Assembly: GCA_905214315.1 (NCBI GenBank)
Contig: CAJMLN010000023.1
Span: 1-28,155 of the forward strand
DNA from: an uncultured bacterium
GTDB taxonomy: Bacteria; Bacillota; Clostridia; Christensenellales; QALW01
DNA: 28,155 nucleotides
Direction of reading: 5' to 3'
The notes under the pieces were generated by a model that saw only the letters and a list, made by a program, of their open reading frames with translations, was not told where the DNA came from and ran no database searches. The position numbers and the translations under genes are program-made. Below, in pieces: positions 16,618 to 25,220 of the stretch (position 1 is its first letter; each line of letters opens with the position of its first letter).

Positions 16618-18438
16618 ATGCAGCATCATGAATTTTTACCGGTAAATAGGCAGGAGTGCGAGACCCTTGGCTGGGAAAGACCGGATTTTGTATATGTGAT
16701 CGGCGATGCGTATGTCGATCACCCCAGCTTCGGTCCGGCGATTATCTCCCGGGTGCTGCAGAGCCGCGGCTATAAGGTGGCGATTCTGGCGCAGCCGGAT
16801 TGGCGCGATATTTCCCGCTTTAAGGAGTTCGGCCGGCCGCGCCTTGGTTTTTTGGTCAGCTCCGGCAATATTGACCCGATGGTCAACCACTATACGGCTT
16901 CCCATAAACGGCGCAGCAGCGACGCGTATTCGCCCGGCGGGAAAGCAGGGCTCCGGCCGGACAGGGCGGATATCGTATACTGTAACTGCATTCGACAGGC
17001 ATATAAAAATATGACTGTTGTTATCGGCGGGGTGGAGGCCAGCCTGCGGCGCTTTGCTCATTATGATTGCTGGGACGATAAGGTACGCGCTTCTATTTTG
17101 GCAGACAGCGGCGCGGACCTTCTGCTTTACGGCATGGGGGAAAAATCCATCGTACAGCTGGCCGATGCGCTCGACGGCGGTTTAAATATTAAGGATGTTA
17201 CGTATATCAGCGGCTCGGCCTATATGACCGAAACAACGGAGCAGATTTATAATGCTTTGGAGATTGAAAGCTTTGAAGAGGTAAAAAGCAGTAAGGAGAG
17301 CTATTGCCGCGCGTTTATGGCGCAGATGCAGAATCAGAATCATCTATCGGGTAAAACGCTTGTGCAGAGGCACGGAAAGAGCTTTGTAGTGGTGAACCCG
17401 CCGGCAGAACCGCTGACGCAGCGGGAGCTGGACGAGGTATACGCGCTGCCGTATACGCGCCGGCCGCATCCGATGTACGATGCTTTGGGCGGAATCCCGG
17501 CGATTTCAGAGGTGGAATTTTCCATTACGGCCAACCGCGGCTGCGCGGGCGCCTGTTCTTTCTGCGCCATCACGTTTCATCAGGGACGGGTGCTTCAGAG
17601 CCGCAGCGAGGAATCTGTGGTAAAGGAGGCACGGCTGCTGACCTCTTTGCCTGGGTTTAAGGGATATATTCACGATGTAGGCGGCCCTACGGCCAATTTC
17701 TACGGCGGCGGATGCGAAAGGCAGAAAAAAGAAGGAGCCTGTATTTCCCGGCAGTGTTTGTATCCGCAGATATGTCCGGCGTTTCGGCCGAACCATGAAA
17801 AATATATGCGCCTTTTGGAAAAGCTGCGGGCGCTTCCGAAAGTAAAAAAGGTTTTTATCCGTTCCGGCCTGCGGTTTGACTGTATGCTGGCGGATAAAAA
17901 GCACGGGCAGCAATTTTTGCGCCAGCTTTGCCAGTATCATGTTTCCGGGCAGTTGAAGGTGGCGCCGGAGCATATTTCCGATAAAGTACTTTCCTTAATG
18001 GGAAAGCCCGGAGAACAGGTTTACCGGGAATTCTGCCGGCGGTATGCGGAGATGAATCAAAAAATAGGCAAGGAGCAGTATCTGGTGCCGTATTTGATTT
18101 CCGGCCATCCCGGCAGTGATTTGAAGGAGGCTGTCAAGCTGGCGGAATATCTGCGCGACCATAAGATAAGCCCCGAGCAGGTGCAGGAGTTTTATCCCAC
18201 GCCGGGAACGCTTTCCACCTGTATGTATTATACGGAGCTGGATCCGCGCACAATGCAGAAGGTATATGTGGCCAAAAGCATCCGGGAAAAGAAAATGCAG
18301 CGCGCTTTGCTGCAGTATAAGAAGCCTGAAAACTATGAAACCGTAAAACAGGCGCTTCTGCAGGCCGGCCGAGCGGATTTGATCGGGTTTGGCCCCAAGT
18401 GCCTGATTTGGCCCAGGAAAAAAGGAGAAAACAGATGA
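16618..18438 (+). CDS. ygiQ: YgiQ-family radical SAM protein
   Basis: 606 aa, preceded by AAAGGA. The N-terminal domain (FLPVNRQECETLGW, DAYVDHPSFG) is the cobalamin-binding-like YgiQ N-domain. The radical SAM cluster cysteines are C309, C313 and C316 in NRGCAGACSFCAITF. Other family landmarks are RSGLRFDC, LKVAPEH and QEFYPTPGT. It is shorter than the E. coli homologue (739 aa) because the C-terminal tail is reduced, a form I recall as common in Clostridia. The substrate is unknown for the whole family. The stop codon overlaps the era start (ATGA), so translation is coupled. Confidence 0.94.
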   Translation: MQHHEFLPVNRQECETLGWERPDFVYVIGDAYVDHPSFGPAIISRVLQSRGYKVAILAQPDWRDISRFKEFGRPRLGFLVSSGNIDPMVNHYTASHKRRSSDAYSPGGKAGLRPDRADIVYCNCIRQAYKNMTVVIGGVEASLRRFAHYDCWDDKVRASILADSGADLLLYGMGEKSIVQLADALDGGLNIKDVTYISGSAYMTETTEQIYNALEIESFEEVKSSKESYCRAFMAQMQNQNHLSGKTLVQRHGKSFVVVNPPAEPLTQRELDEVYALPYTRRPHPMYDALGGIPAISEVEFSITANRGCAGACSFCAITFHQGRVLQSRSEESVVKEARLLTSLPGFKGYIHDVGGPTANFYGGGCERQKKEGACISRQCLYPQICPAFRPNHEKYMRLLEKLRALPKVKKVFIRSGLRFDCMLADKKHGQQFLRQLCQYHVSGQLKVAPEHISDKVLSLMGKPGEQVYREFCRRYAEMNQKIGKEQYLVPYLISGHPGSDLKEAVKLAEYLRDHKISPEQVQEFYPTPGTLSTCMYYTELDPRTMQKVYVAKSIREKKMQRALLQYKKPENYETVKQALLQAGRADLIGFGPKCLIWPRKKGENR

Positions 18439-19319
18439 ACGAATTTAAATCCGGCTTTTGCGTTTTGTGCGGACGGCCGAATGTAGGAAAATCCACTTTG
18501 ATGAATTATTTTGTGGGGCAGAAGATCGCCATCGTATCGCCTAAGGCTCAGACGACGCGCAACTGCATCCGCGGTATTTTGACGCAGCCGGAATATCAGA
18601 TTGTTTTTTTGGATACGCCGGGCATCCATAAGCCCAAATGCAAATTGAACGAATATATGGTAAAATCCCAAAAAGAGGCGTCCGCCGGGGCGGATTTTAC
18701 GGCGGTGATGCTGGATATTACGCAGCCGGTGGGAAGCACGGACGAGCATATTATCCGGGAATATGCCGCCTTGAAGATCACCTGCGCAATTGTTTTAAAT
18801 AAAATTGATTGCGTGGAAAGAGAAAAAGTGCTGGAGACGATCACAAAGCTTGCGGTTTTTAACCTGCCCATTATTCCGGTTTCGGCGGAGACCGGGGAGG
18901 GATGCCGGGAGCTTTTAAAGGTGATTGTGGAACATCTTCCCGCAGGACCGCAGTATTTTCCCGAGGATATGGTCTGCGACTTTCCGGAGCGCTTTCTGGC
19001 TGCGGAAATTATCCGCGAAAAAGCATTGCTGCTGCTGAATGAAGAGATTCCCCACGGTATCGGCGTTTCGATTATGCAGATGAAGGAGCAGCAAAACGGC
19101 AATCTTCATATCTGCGCGGACGTCGTCTGTGAGAGGGATTCCCATAAGGGAATTGTGATCGGCAGGGGCGGCAGTATGTTAAAGGCGATTGGAACACAGG
19201 CGCGGCAGGAGCTGGAAGCCCTGCTGGATGCCAAGATTTATTTGGAATTGTTTGTAAAGGTGCGGCAGAACTGGAGAAATTCCGGCACAGCTTTAAAAGA
19301 ATTGGGTTATAGTGAATAA
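18435..19319 (+). CDS. era: GTPase Era
   Basis: 294 aa from ATG at 18435, which overlaps the ygiQ stop by 4 bases and has AAAGGAG upstream. A longer in-frame start at 18399 lies inside ygiQ and lacks a ribosome-binding site. Era binds the 3' end of 16S rRNA and is needed for 30S maturation. Motifs are G1 GRPNVGKST, G3 DTPGIHKPK and G4 NKID, then the C-terminal KH domain with IGRGGSMLK, ending with WRNSGTALKELGYSE. The ygiQ neighbour upstream is less usual than the ybeY-cdd context seen in Bacillus. Confidence 0.98.
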   Translation: MNEFKSGFCVLCGRPNVGKSTLMNYFVGQKIAIVSPKAQTTRNCIRGILTQPEYQIVFLDTPGIHKPKCKLNEYMVKSQKEASAGADFTAVMLDITQPVGSTDEHIIREYAALKITCAIVLNKIDCVEREKVLETITKLAVFNLPIIPVSAETGEGCRELLKVIVEHLPAGPQYFPEDMVCDFPERFLAAEIIREKALLLLNEEIPHGIGVSIMQMKEQQNGNLHICADVVCERDSHKGIVIGRGGSMLKAIGTQARQELEALLDAKIYLELFVKVRQNWRNSGTALKELGYSE

Positions 19320-19371
19320 ATTGCCGAGAAACGCGTCACAATAAGAATAGAAAATAGAAAGCGGTGATAGT

Positions 19372-19488
19372 ATGAGCAGAGATTTGGACCGGGCACTCAT
19401 GAAGATGTTTTTGAAAACAGGGGATCCATTTTATTATACGGCCCGCGGTATTTTAAAGGAACGGGAAGAAAATTGGGAGAAGCAGTAA
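19372..19488 (+). CDS. yqzL: Short YqzL-like protein
   Basis: 38 aa between era and recO, preceded by AAAGCGGTGA, a modest ribosome-binding site. The core ALMKMFLKTGDPFYYTARGI follows the pattern of the YqzL family: a short helix, then F-x-x-TG and an aromatic pair. Members are 40-50 aa and are encoded immediately upstream of recO in many Bacillota. The assignment rests on size, position and this weak pattern. The function is unknown. The end overlaps recO by 16 bases. Confidence 0.7.
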   Translation: MSRDLDRALMKMFLKTGDPFYYTARGILKEREENWEKQ

Positions 19489-20216
19489 AACTGCAGGCGA
19501 TTGTTTTAAATAAGACGGATTATAAGGAAAGCGACAGAATTTTAACGCTGCTTTCTCCGGAAAAAGGCAAACTGACGGCTTCCGCCCGGGGCGTAAAAAA
19601 ACAGGCGTCAAAGCTCCGTGCGGGCACGGAGCTTTTTGCCTTTGGTACATATGTGCTGCAGGAAACGCGGGGACGTTTTACCGTGACCGCATTTGACAGT
19701 ATTGAAAGCTTTCATGAATTGCGGGAAGATTTTGACCGCCTGAGCGCGGCGTCGCTCTTGCTGAAGCTTTGTGATAAAACCGCGGAGGAGAATGAAGCCG
19801 CGCCTGAGCTGTTTTTGCTGCTTTTGCAGTGCCTGGATAAGCTGCGGGATCAAAAGTATTCTGTGGCATTGGTTCTTTCGGTATTTTTGTTCAGACTTTG
19901 CGCAGTTATGGGATATATGCCCGAATTGGAGCATTGCAGCCGGTGCGGAAGGAGCGAAGAGCTTTTTTATTTGGAACCGCGGGCCGGAGGCATTTGCTGC
20001 AGCCGGTGTGCCCAAGGGAGACATACGGCGGTAACGGGCGGATGTCTTTTTTATATGCGCCGGATCCTGCAGGGCAGTGTGAACGACGCTTTTTTATTAA
20101 AACCTACTGCAAAACAGGCAAAGGAGCTGTATGCAGCCGTATGCGGCTACGCCTCGTATTTTTTTGAGGGCAGACTTAAAATCATGGATTATCTTATAAA
20201 ATATGATTTGGTGTAA
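19473..20216 (+). CDS. recO: DNA repair protein RecO
   Basis: 247 aa, TTG start at 19473, overlapping the small upstream gene, with GGGAAG a few bases ahead. RecO anneals single-stranded DNA and loads RecA with RecR and RecF. The N-terminal OB fold is seen in KLQAIVLNKTDYKESDRI and GKLTASARGVKK. The central helical domain is followed by a zinc finger with two CXXC pairs (HCSRCG and CCSRCA) and a C-terminal helix typical of Gram-positive RecO. The overlap suggests translational coupling. The next gene starts about 100 bases on with its own promoter. Confidence 0.96.
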   Translation: MGEAVKLQAIVLNKTDYKESDRILTLLSPEKGKLTASARGVKKQASKLRAGTELFAFGTYVLQETRGRFTVTAFDSIESFHELREDFDRLSAASLLLKLCDKTAEENEAAPELFLLLLQCLDKLRDQKYSVALVLSVFLFRLCAVMGYMPELEHCSRCGRSEELFYLEPRAGGICCSRCAQGRHTAVTGGCLFYMRRILQGSVNDAFLLKPTAKQAKELYAAVCGYASYFFEGRLKIMDYLIKYDLV

Positions 20217-20223
20217 AAAACGG

Positions 20224-20252
20224 TTGCCAATAATTGCAATCTATTTTATAAT
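20224..20252 (+). promoter_or_regulatory. Promoter of ppdK
   Basis: TTGCCA (20224-20229) and TATAAT (20247-20252) with 17-base spacing, about 68 bases before the ppdK start, immediately after the recO stop. Confidence 0.82.
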
Positions 20253-20285
20253 ACTGAAGGTATATAAAGCATGTCTATGAAAGAA

Positions 20286-20305
20286 CGAGCGGGAAGCTCG
20301 CATTT
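20286..20305 (+). promoter_or_regulatory. Small hairpin with T run in the ppdK leader
   Basis: CGAGC (20286-20290) pairs with GCTCG (20296-20300) around a GGGAA loop and is followed by CATTTTT, directly ahead of the AGGAGG Shine-Dalgarno. It resembles a weak terminator and could attenuate or tune ppdK, but the stem is only five base pairs. Confidence 0.35.
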
Positions 20306-20319
20306 TTAGGAGGAAAAAT

Positions 20320-22950
20320 ATGTCGAAAAAGTATGTATACCTTTTCAGCGAAGGCAATGCCACCATGCGGAACCTTCTTGGCGGCAAGGGCGCAAACCTT
20401 GCGGAAATGACAGGTCTTGGCCTGCCGGTACCGCAGGGCTTTACCATCTCAACCGAGGCCTGCACCCAGTACTATGAGGATGGGCAGCAGATCAATGATG
20501 AGATTCAGGCGCAGATTATGGAGTATATTGAAAAGATGGAGGGCATCACCGGCAAGAAATTTGGCGATAAGGAAAATCCTCTTCTGGTTTCAGTTCGCTC
20601 CGGCGCGCGCGCTTCCATGCCGGGTATGATGGATACCATCCTGAACCTGGGCTTAAATGAAGAAGTTGTTGAGGTTATCGCAAAGAAATCCAACAACCCC
20701 AGATGGGCATGGGACTGCTACAGAAGATTTATTCAGATGTATTCCGACGTTGTTATGGAAGTCGGCAAAAAGTACTTTGAGCAGCTGATCGACCAGATGA
20801 AGGAGAAGAAGGGTGTTGAGCAAGATGTTGAGCTGACTGCCGAGGATCTGAAGGAACTGGCCAATCAGTTTAAAGCCGAATATAAGAGCAAGATTGGTTC
20901 GGATTTCCCCACCGATCCCAAAGAGCAGCTGATGGGTGCCATTAAGGCCGTTTTCCGTTCCTGGGACAATCCCCGCGCCAATGTTTACCGCCGCGACAAC
21001 GATATTCCGTATTCCTGGGGTACGGCGGTTAATGTACAGATGATGGCCTTTGGCAACATGGGCGATACCTCCGGTACGGGCGTTGCCTTTACGCGTAACC
21101 CCGCAACGGGCGAGAAGAAGCTGTTTGGTGAGTTCCTGATGAACGCACAGGGTGAGGACGTTGTTGCCGGTGTTCGTACACCCCAGCATATCGACGAGCT
21201 TAAAAAGGTTATGCCCGAAGTGTACGAGCAGTTCGTTGGCATCTGCAACACACTGGAGAATCACTACAGGGATATGCAGGATATGGAGTTTACCATTGAG
21301 GATAGAAAGCTCTATATGCTTCAGACCAGAAACGGCAAGAGAACAGCCGCCGCCGCATTGAAGATTGCCTGTGACCTGGTTGATGAAGGCATGATTTCCG
21401 AAAAAGAAGCCGTTTGTATGATTGACCCAAGAAATCTGGATGCACTGTTGCACCCGCAGTTTGATGCAAAGGCTTTAAAGGAAGCGGTTCCTATGGCAAA
21501 GGCCCTGGCGGCATCCCCCGGCGCTGCCTGCGGTAAGGTGGTATTTACCGCAGATGACGCAAAGGAATGGGCTGCAAGGGGCGAAAAGGTTGTGCTAGTT
21601 CGCCTGGAGACAAGCCCCGAGGATATCGAGGGCATGAAGGCTTCCCAGGGTATTTTGACCGTGCGCGGCGGCATGACTTCCCACGCAGCGGTTGTTGCTC
21701 GCGGTATGGGTACCTGCTGCGTAAGCGGATGCTCGGCTATCAATATGGATGAAGAGAATAAAAAATTCGTACTGGGCGGAAAAACGTTTGTTGAGGGTGA
21801 TTATATTTCCATCGACGGTTCTACCGGTAATGTGTACGAAGGTATTATTCCCACGGTTGACGCTTCCATCGGCGGAGAATTCGGCCGTATTATGGAGTGG
21901 GCGGATAAATATAAAAAGCTTACCGTAAGAACAAACGCGGATACGCCGCGCGATGCAAAACAGGCGTATGAGCTGGGCGCGCAGGGAATCGGCCTTTGCC
22001 GTACCGAGCATATGTTCTTTGAAGGCGACAGAATTGCCGCGATTCGTGAAATGATTTGCTCGGATACCGTTGAGCAGAGAGAAAAGGCTCTTGAAAAGCT
22101 GCTCCCGATGCAGCAGGGCGACTTTGAAGCTATTTACGAGGCAATGCAGGGATATCCGGTAACCATTCGTTTCCTGGATCCTCCGCTGCACGAATTTGTA
22201 CCCACTGAAGAAAAGGATATTGAGGCGCTGGCTGCTTCTCAGGGCAAGACGGTAGAGCAGATCAAGGCGATTATTGCCTCGTTGCACGAGTTCAACCCCA
22301 TGATGGGCCACCGCGGCTGCCGTTTGGCGGTAACCTATCCTGAAATTGCAAGAATGCAGACCAAGGCGGTTATCCGTGCGGCATTGAAGGTACAAGCTGC
22401 ACATCCGGACTGGACGATCGTGCCTGAAATTATGATTCCTCTGGTAGGCGAGGTTAAAGAGCTTGCTTATGTTAAGAAGGTAGTGGTTGAGACTGCGGAT
22501 GCTGAAATTCAGGCAGCCGGCAGCAGCCTGAAATATAAAGTAGGTACGATGATTGAAATCCCCAGAGCTGCTCTTACGGCGGACGAAATTGCCAAAGAAG
22601 CGGAGTTCTTCAGCTTTGGTACCAATGACCTTACCCAGATGACGTTCGGCTTCAGCCGTGACGACGCCGGTAAGTTCCTGGATGCTTATTATGATAAAAA
22701 GATCTATGAGAACGACCCGTTTGCAAAGCTGGATCAGGTTGGCGTTGGCAAGCTGGTGAAGATGGCGGCAGAGCTGGGCCGCAGCACGCGCCCCGATATC
22801 AAGCTTGGCATCTGCGGCGAGCACGGCGGAGACCCCTCTACCGTTAAGTTCTGCCACAGCATTGGCCTTACCTATGTTTCCTGCTCGCCTTTCCGTGTGC
22901 CGATTGCCCGGCTTTCGGCTGCACAGGCTGCAATTGAGGAAGAAAAATAA
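20320..22950 (+). CDS. ppdK: Pyruvate, phosphate dikinase
   Basis: 876 aa, with a perfect AGGAGG ribosome-binding site. It interconverts pyruvate, ATP and Pi with PEP, AMP and PPi; in anaerobes it often works glycolytically in place of pyruvate kinase. The N-terminal ATP-grasp domain has LLGGKGANLAEM and SVRSGARASMPGMMDT. The phosphohistidine domain has GGMTSHAAVVARGMG with the catalytic His at residue 455, the same number as in the well-studied Clostridium symbiosum enzyme. The C-terminal PEP/pyruvate barrel has GIGLCRTEHMFF, MGHRGCR and CGEHGGDP with the general-acid Cys at 832. It is complete and flanked by its own promoter and terminator, hence monocistronic. Confidence 0.98.
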   Translation: MSKKYVYLFSEGNATMRNLLGGKGANLAEMTGLGLPVPQGFTISTEACTQYYEDGQQINDEIQAQIMEYIEKMEGITGKKFGDKENPLLVSVRSGARASMPGMMDTILNLGLNEEVVEVIAKKSNNPRWAWDCYRRFIQMYSDVVMEVGKKYFEQLIDQMKEKKGVEQDVELTAEDLKELANQFKAEYKSKIGSDFPTDPKEQLMGAIKAVFRSWDNPRANVYRRDNDIPYSWGTAVNVQMMAFGNMGDTSGTGVAFTRNPATGEKKLFGEFLMNAQGEDVVAGVRTPQHIDELKKVMPEVYEQFVGICNTLENHYRDMQDMEFTIEDRKLYMLQTRNGKRTAAAALKIACDLVDEGMISEKEAVCMIDPRNLDALLHPQFDAKALKEAVPMAKALAASPGAACGKVVFTADDAKEWAARGEKVVLVRLETSPEDIEGMKASQGILTVRGGMTSHAAVVARGMGTCCVSGCSAINMDEENKKFVLGGKTFVEGDYISIDGSTGNVYEGIIPTVDASIGGEFGRIMEWADKYKKLTVRTNADTPRDAKQAYELGAQGIGLCRTEHMFFEGDRIAAIREMICSDTVEQREKALEKLLPMQQGDFEAIYEAMQGYPVTIRFLDPPLHEFVPTEEKDIEALAASQGKTVEQIKAIIASLHEFNPMMGHRGCRLAVTYPEIARMQTKAVIRAALKVQAAHPDWTIVPEIMIPLVGEVKELAYVKKVVVETADAEIQAAGSSLKYKVGTMIEIPRAALTADEIAKEAEFFSFGTNDLTQMTFGFSRDDAGKFLDAYYDKKIYENDPFAKLDQVGVGKLVKMAAELGRSTRPDIKLGICGEHGGDPSTVKFCHSIGLTYVSCSPFRVPIARLSAAQAAIEEEK

Positions 22951-22967
22951 GCGGATGCTTGAAAAAT

Positions 22968-22998
22968 GCTCTCAGATATTCATCTGGGAGCTTTTTTT
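22968..22998 (+). terminator. Rho-independent terminator after ppdK
   Basis: GCTCTCAGAT (22968-22977) pairs with ATCTGGGAGC (22982-22991), one G-U pair, ATTC-type loop, then seven T. Confidence 0.88.
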
Positions 22999-23155
22999 AC
23001 CTCAATATACAGCGGAGGAAGAGGATATTGGAAGAAACAGAAACAACCGCATAAAAAGCAGAAGTTATGCCTGCATTTTTTGATGAAAACACTTTTTTAA
23101 CAGGAGAAGAAAAATACAAAAAGAGGGGCAGGCAAAAACGCTGTTATAGCAGAAT

Positions 23156-23183
23156 AAAAAATCCGGCGATATGCCGGATTTTT
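23156..23183. terminator. Bidirectional terminator between ppdK and the minus-strand operon
   Basis: AAAAAATCCGGC (23156-23167) and GCCGGATTTTT (23173-23183) form an A/T-flanked stem that works on either strand. It sits 58 bases beyond the stop of the last minus-strand gene and is its likely terminator. Confidence 0.82.
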
Positions 23184-23241
23184 AACAATCACATATGAAA
23201 TATTGTTTAGATAAGTATTTAAACTACAGGGGTTCCCGGTA

Positions 23242-23766
23242 TTACAGTCTGCTGTTAATGTAGTTTGTTATAGTTGTTGTGTCTCCGTCAGGGCACCAGG
23301 CGGCTTTGGAAACATAGATGCCGGCGCCCATGGAGCCTCGATGACCTTCGATATGAAGCTTATTCGTATAGCCCTTGGTGCCATAGGAGTAATAGTAATC
23401 CGCCGTATCTGTCTCATAGGAGCCGCCGCGGATATAGGCGTAATCGGTTGCATTTTCACCGTCGCTGACGCAGTGGACGCACCATTTTGCCCAGCCGCCG
23501 CCTACGCTTTCAGCCGAATAGCAGACGTTTCCCGCATGATCTTCGGTGGTGTTCTTATACCTGGCAACGGAATAAATTACACTTGTATCCCAAGTATATG
23601 CCTCCGGAGAGCTCCAGCCGTAGGAGCCGATATCCAGCCCTCCGTAAGTAGCGGCGGCCGGCTGAACCGGCGCGGCGTCGGCGTTATCTGCCGCGCACAG
23701 CCCGACTACGGAAACGGCCGCAAGCATAATGGAGCATACCGCGAATAATTTTAGTAATTTTTTCAT
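23242..23766 (-). CDS. Small secreted four-Cys protein, candidate effector or bacteriocin
   Basis: 174 aa, with an AAGGAGAG ribosome-binding site. The N-terminus is a clear Sec signal peptide (KKLLKLF, hydrophobic core to residue 26) with a likely signal-peptidase-I site in the NADAA region near 31-32. C24 is not in a lipobox, so the product should be secreted, not lipid-anchored. The mature part, about 142 aa, is rich in Tyr, Gly and Ser and has four cysteines (82, 96, 99, 158) that could form two disulfides. The spacing of elements (ARYKNTT, SAESVGGG, W-C, RGGS, YYYSYG, a final W before PDGD) reminds me of DUF2712 and more loosely of lactococcin-972-type beta-sandwich proteins. This is recollection, not a search. 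It is last in the operon, 55 bases after the lipoprotein gene. Function unknown. Confidence 0.8.
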   Translation of the reverse strand: MKKLLKLFAVCSIMLAAVSVVGLCAADNADAAPVQPAAATYGGLDIGSYGWSSPEAYTWDTSVIYSVARYKNTTEDHAGNVCYSAESVGGGWAKWCVHCVSDGENATDYAYIRGGSYETDTADYYYSYGTKGYTNKLHIEGHRGSMGAGIYVSKAAWCPDGDTTTITNYINSRL

Positions 23767-23821
23767 GTTTTTATCTCTCCTTCTTTCTTGTATATTTCAT
23801 ATGCGAATTGCTTTCCCAGAA

Positions 23822-25213
23822 TTATCCGTTATCCCAGTTTCCCGCCCAAATTTGATCATATTCTTCAAAGGGAGAGAGCTGAGAGGAGGCGTTGATTCTG
23901 AAGGCCACAAGCTGAGGCGTTTGTTCATTATAGCTTATATAAAATCGAAAGGTTGCATTTCCTTTATCCGGAGGCAGGGCATATTTTTGATTGAACTCCT
24001 CGCTGCCGCTTTTTATATAAACATATTTTTCTATGATATAAACGTCTCCGTAAACGGTGTCCTTATAGCCATTTATGAGACTTGATACAGTTTCCACCTT
24101 TGAGGCGCTTACAGGGTCAAGGGCAATGGTTACGCTATACTTTTTAGCGTCCCGAAGCATCTGCTCCAAAATACCGGCGGACTGCAGCTTTGCTTTTAAG
24201 CCGGGAGAGCACAGGGCGTAAAATCCCTCAAAATAGTCGTCGGAACAATTTTTACTCAATTGAACAAAGTATTTATAAGCTTCAATGCCCTTTGCCTGGG
24301 CTGCTTCCATTTGATCTGTTTTCCCAAAAGAAACATATTTAGTAAAGGATTCATCTACCAGAACCGGCAGATACCGAACCTCCTCCTGAACGCTTACCGT
24401 ATTCTCCGTTGCCAGAAAACATCTTTTAGGCTCTGCGTTTTCTTCCGTTTTGTATGCCTCCCGCCAGCCGATAATTTTGTTTTGTTCATTTAAAAATACC
24501 GTAAAGTAGACTGGGAGCCTTGCGCTGAAAATACCTTCCTCATTGCTGGCAAAAGCATAGTATTCTCTTTTTTGATTTTGATAGTACTGCGGGATTATTT
24601 CATAAAAGCTGCTGCCGGTAACAAGAAAATCGGCAGAAAGCACTAACCCGCGGATTTGGTTTTGCTGTGGATCCCTGTAGTATTCCAAGCATTTTAAAAA
24701 GAATCTATAGCCCTTATCATTCATGTTCTGCATGAGAAAGGTTTTCTGAATATCCGCATGCGTCTCAATATGTTCTTCCAGAATATTGCTGAAATCCAGT
24801 CCTTCCTGTAAATAGGGGAGTCTGTGTTCAATGTTCTTTTGGAACATTTCCCTGTCTTGGTAGTATTCTGTATCATACAGGCACGAAATCCAGTCCGTAC
24901 ACGCGTTGATTGCCTCCTGCTCCATGAAATCGGGATAAATATATTCGGCTTTTTCAAATTCCAGCTGCTGTGTTAAAAAATCCAGATGTACATAATCATC
25001 CTCCGCCCATGGCCGAGTGTCATCATATAATTGATGTGCGTTTTCAGTGTAGCTATTCATTAAAGCTGTATTCTCAAACGTCACAATTCCATCGGTTATG
25101 CTGACGCTGGGCGTAGGGGAAAGCGGTTCGTCTTCGGACGGACCTGTGGGTCTGCAGCCCGCCGAGGTTGATAAAAGAACAAAGCTTATTAATATAATGC
25201 CTATTTTTTTCAT
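23822..25213 (-). CDS. Large lipoprotein of the ABC-exporter operon, function unknown
   Basis: 463 aa. The signal peptide MKKIGIILISFVLLSTSAGC ends in a lipobox with Cys20, predicting diacylglyceryl anchoring on the outer face of the membrane. A Pro/Ser-rich linker (residues 21-40) leads to an acidic, aromatic-rich domain with no motif I recognise; the C-terminal part (about 330-463) alternates short strands and helices. It starts 7 bases after the ATPase stop, so it is co-translated with the transporter. By analogy with LanI lipoproteins, which sequester lantibiotics beside LanFEG transporters, it could be an immunity or chaperone partner. It is much larger than LanI, so this is speculative. 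Confidence 0.85.
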   Translation of the reverse strand: MKKIGIILISFVLLSTSAGCRPTGPSEDEPLSPTPSVSITDGIVTFENTALMNSYTENAHQLYDDTRPWAEDDYVHLDFLTQQLEFEKAEYIYPDFMEQEAINACTDWISCLYDTEYYQDREMFQKNIEHRLPYLQEGLDFSNILEEHIETHADIQKTFLMQNMNDKGYRFFLKCLEYYRDPQQNQIRGLVLSADFLVTGSSFYEIIPQYYQNQKREYYAFASNEEGIFSARLPVYFTVFLNEQNKIIGWREAYKTEENAEPKRCFLATENTVSVQEEVRYLPVLVDESFTKYVSFGKTDQMEAAQAKGIEAYKYFVQLSKNCSDDYFEGFYALCSPGLKAKLQSAGILEQMLRDAKKYSVTIALDPVSASKVETVSSLINGYKDTVYGDVYIIEKYVYIKSGSEEFNQKYALPPDKGNATFRFYISYNEQTPQLVAFRINASSQLSPFEEYDQIWAGNWDNG

Positions 25214-25220
25214 GCCTTCT

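Noticed and set aside
18399..18434. Extended N-terminus for Era
   Set aside because: The 12 extra residues lie inside ygiQ without a ribosome-binding site; ATG 18435 has AAAGGAG and begins at the expected Era N-terminus.
21595..22857. 420-codon open frame antisense to ppdK
   Set aside because: It lies fully opposite a well-conserved gene, has no ribosome-binding site and its translation has the basic, His/Leu/Arg-rich composition of an antisense shadow.
23067..23192. 41-codon + strand frame (MPAFFDENTF...) after ppdK
   Set aside because: Weak ribosome-binding site, follows a strong terminator and runs through a second terminator hairpin.
23341..23748. 135-codon + strand frame opposite the secreted protein
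   Set aside because: The minus strand gives a signal peptide, a good ribosome-binding site and operon context; the + frame has none of these.
23242..23766. Secreted protein as a true lactococcin 972
   Set aside because: The mature region is about twice as long, contains four cysteines, and the usual large lactococcin-972 immunity membrane protein is absent; only a loose resemblance remains.
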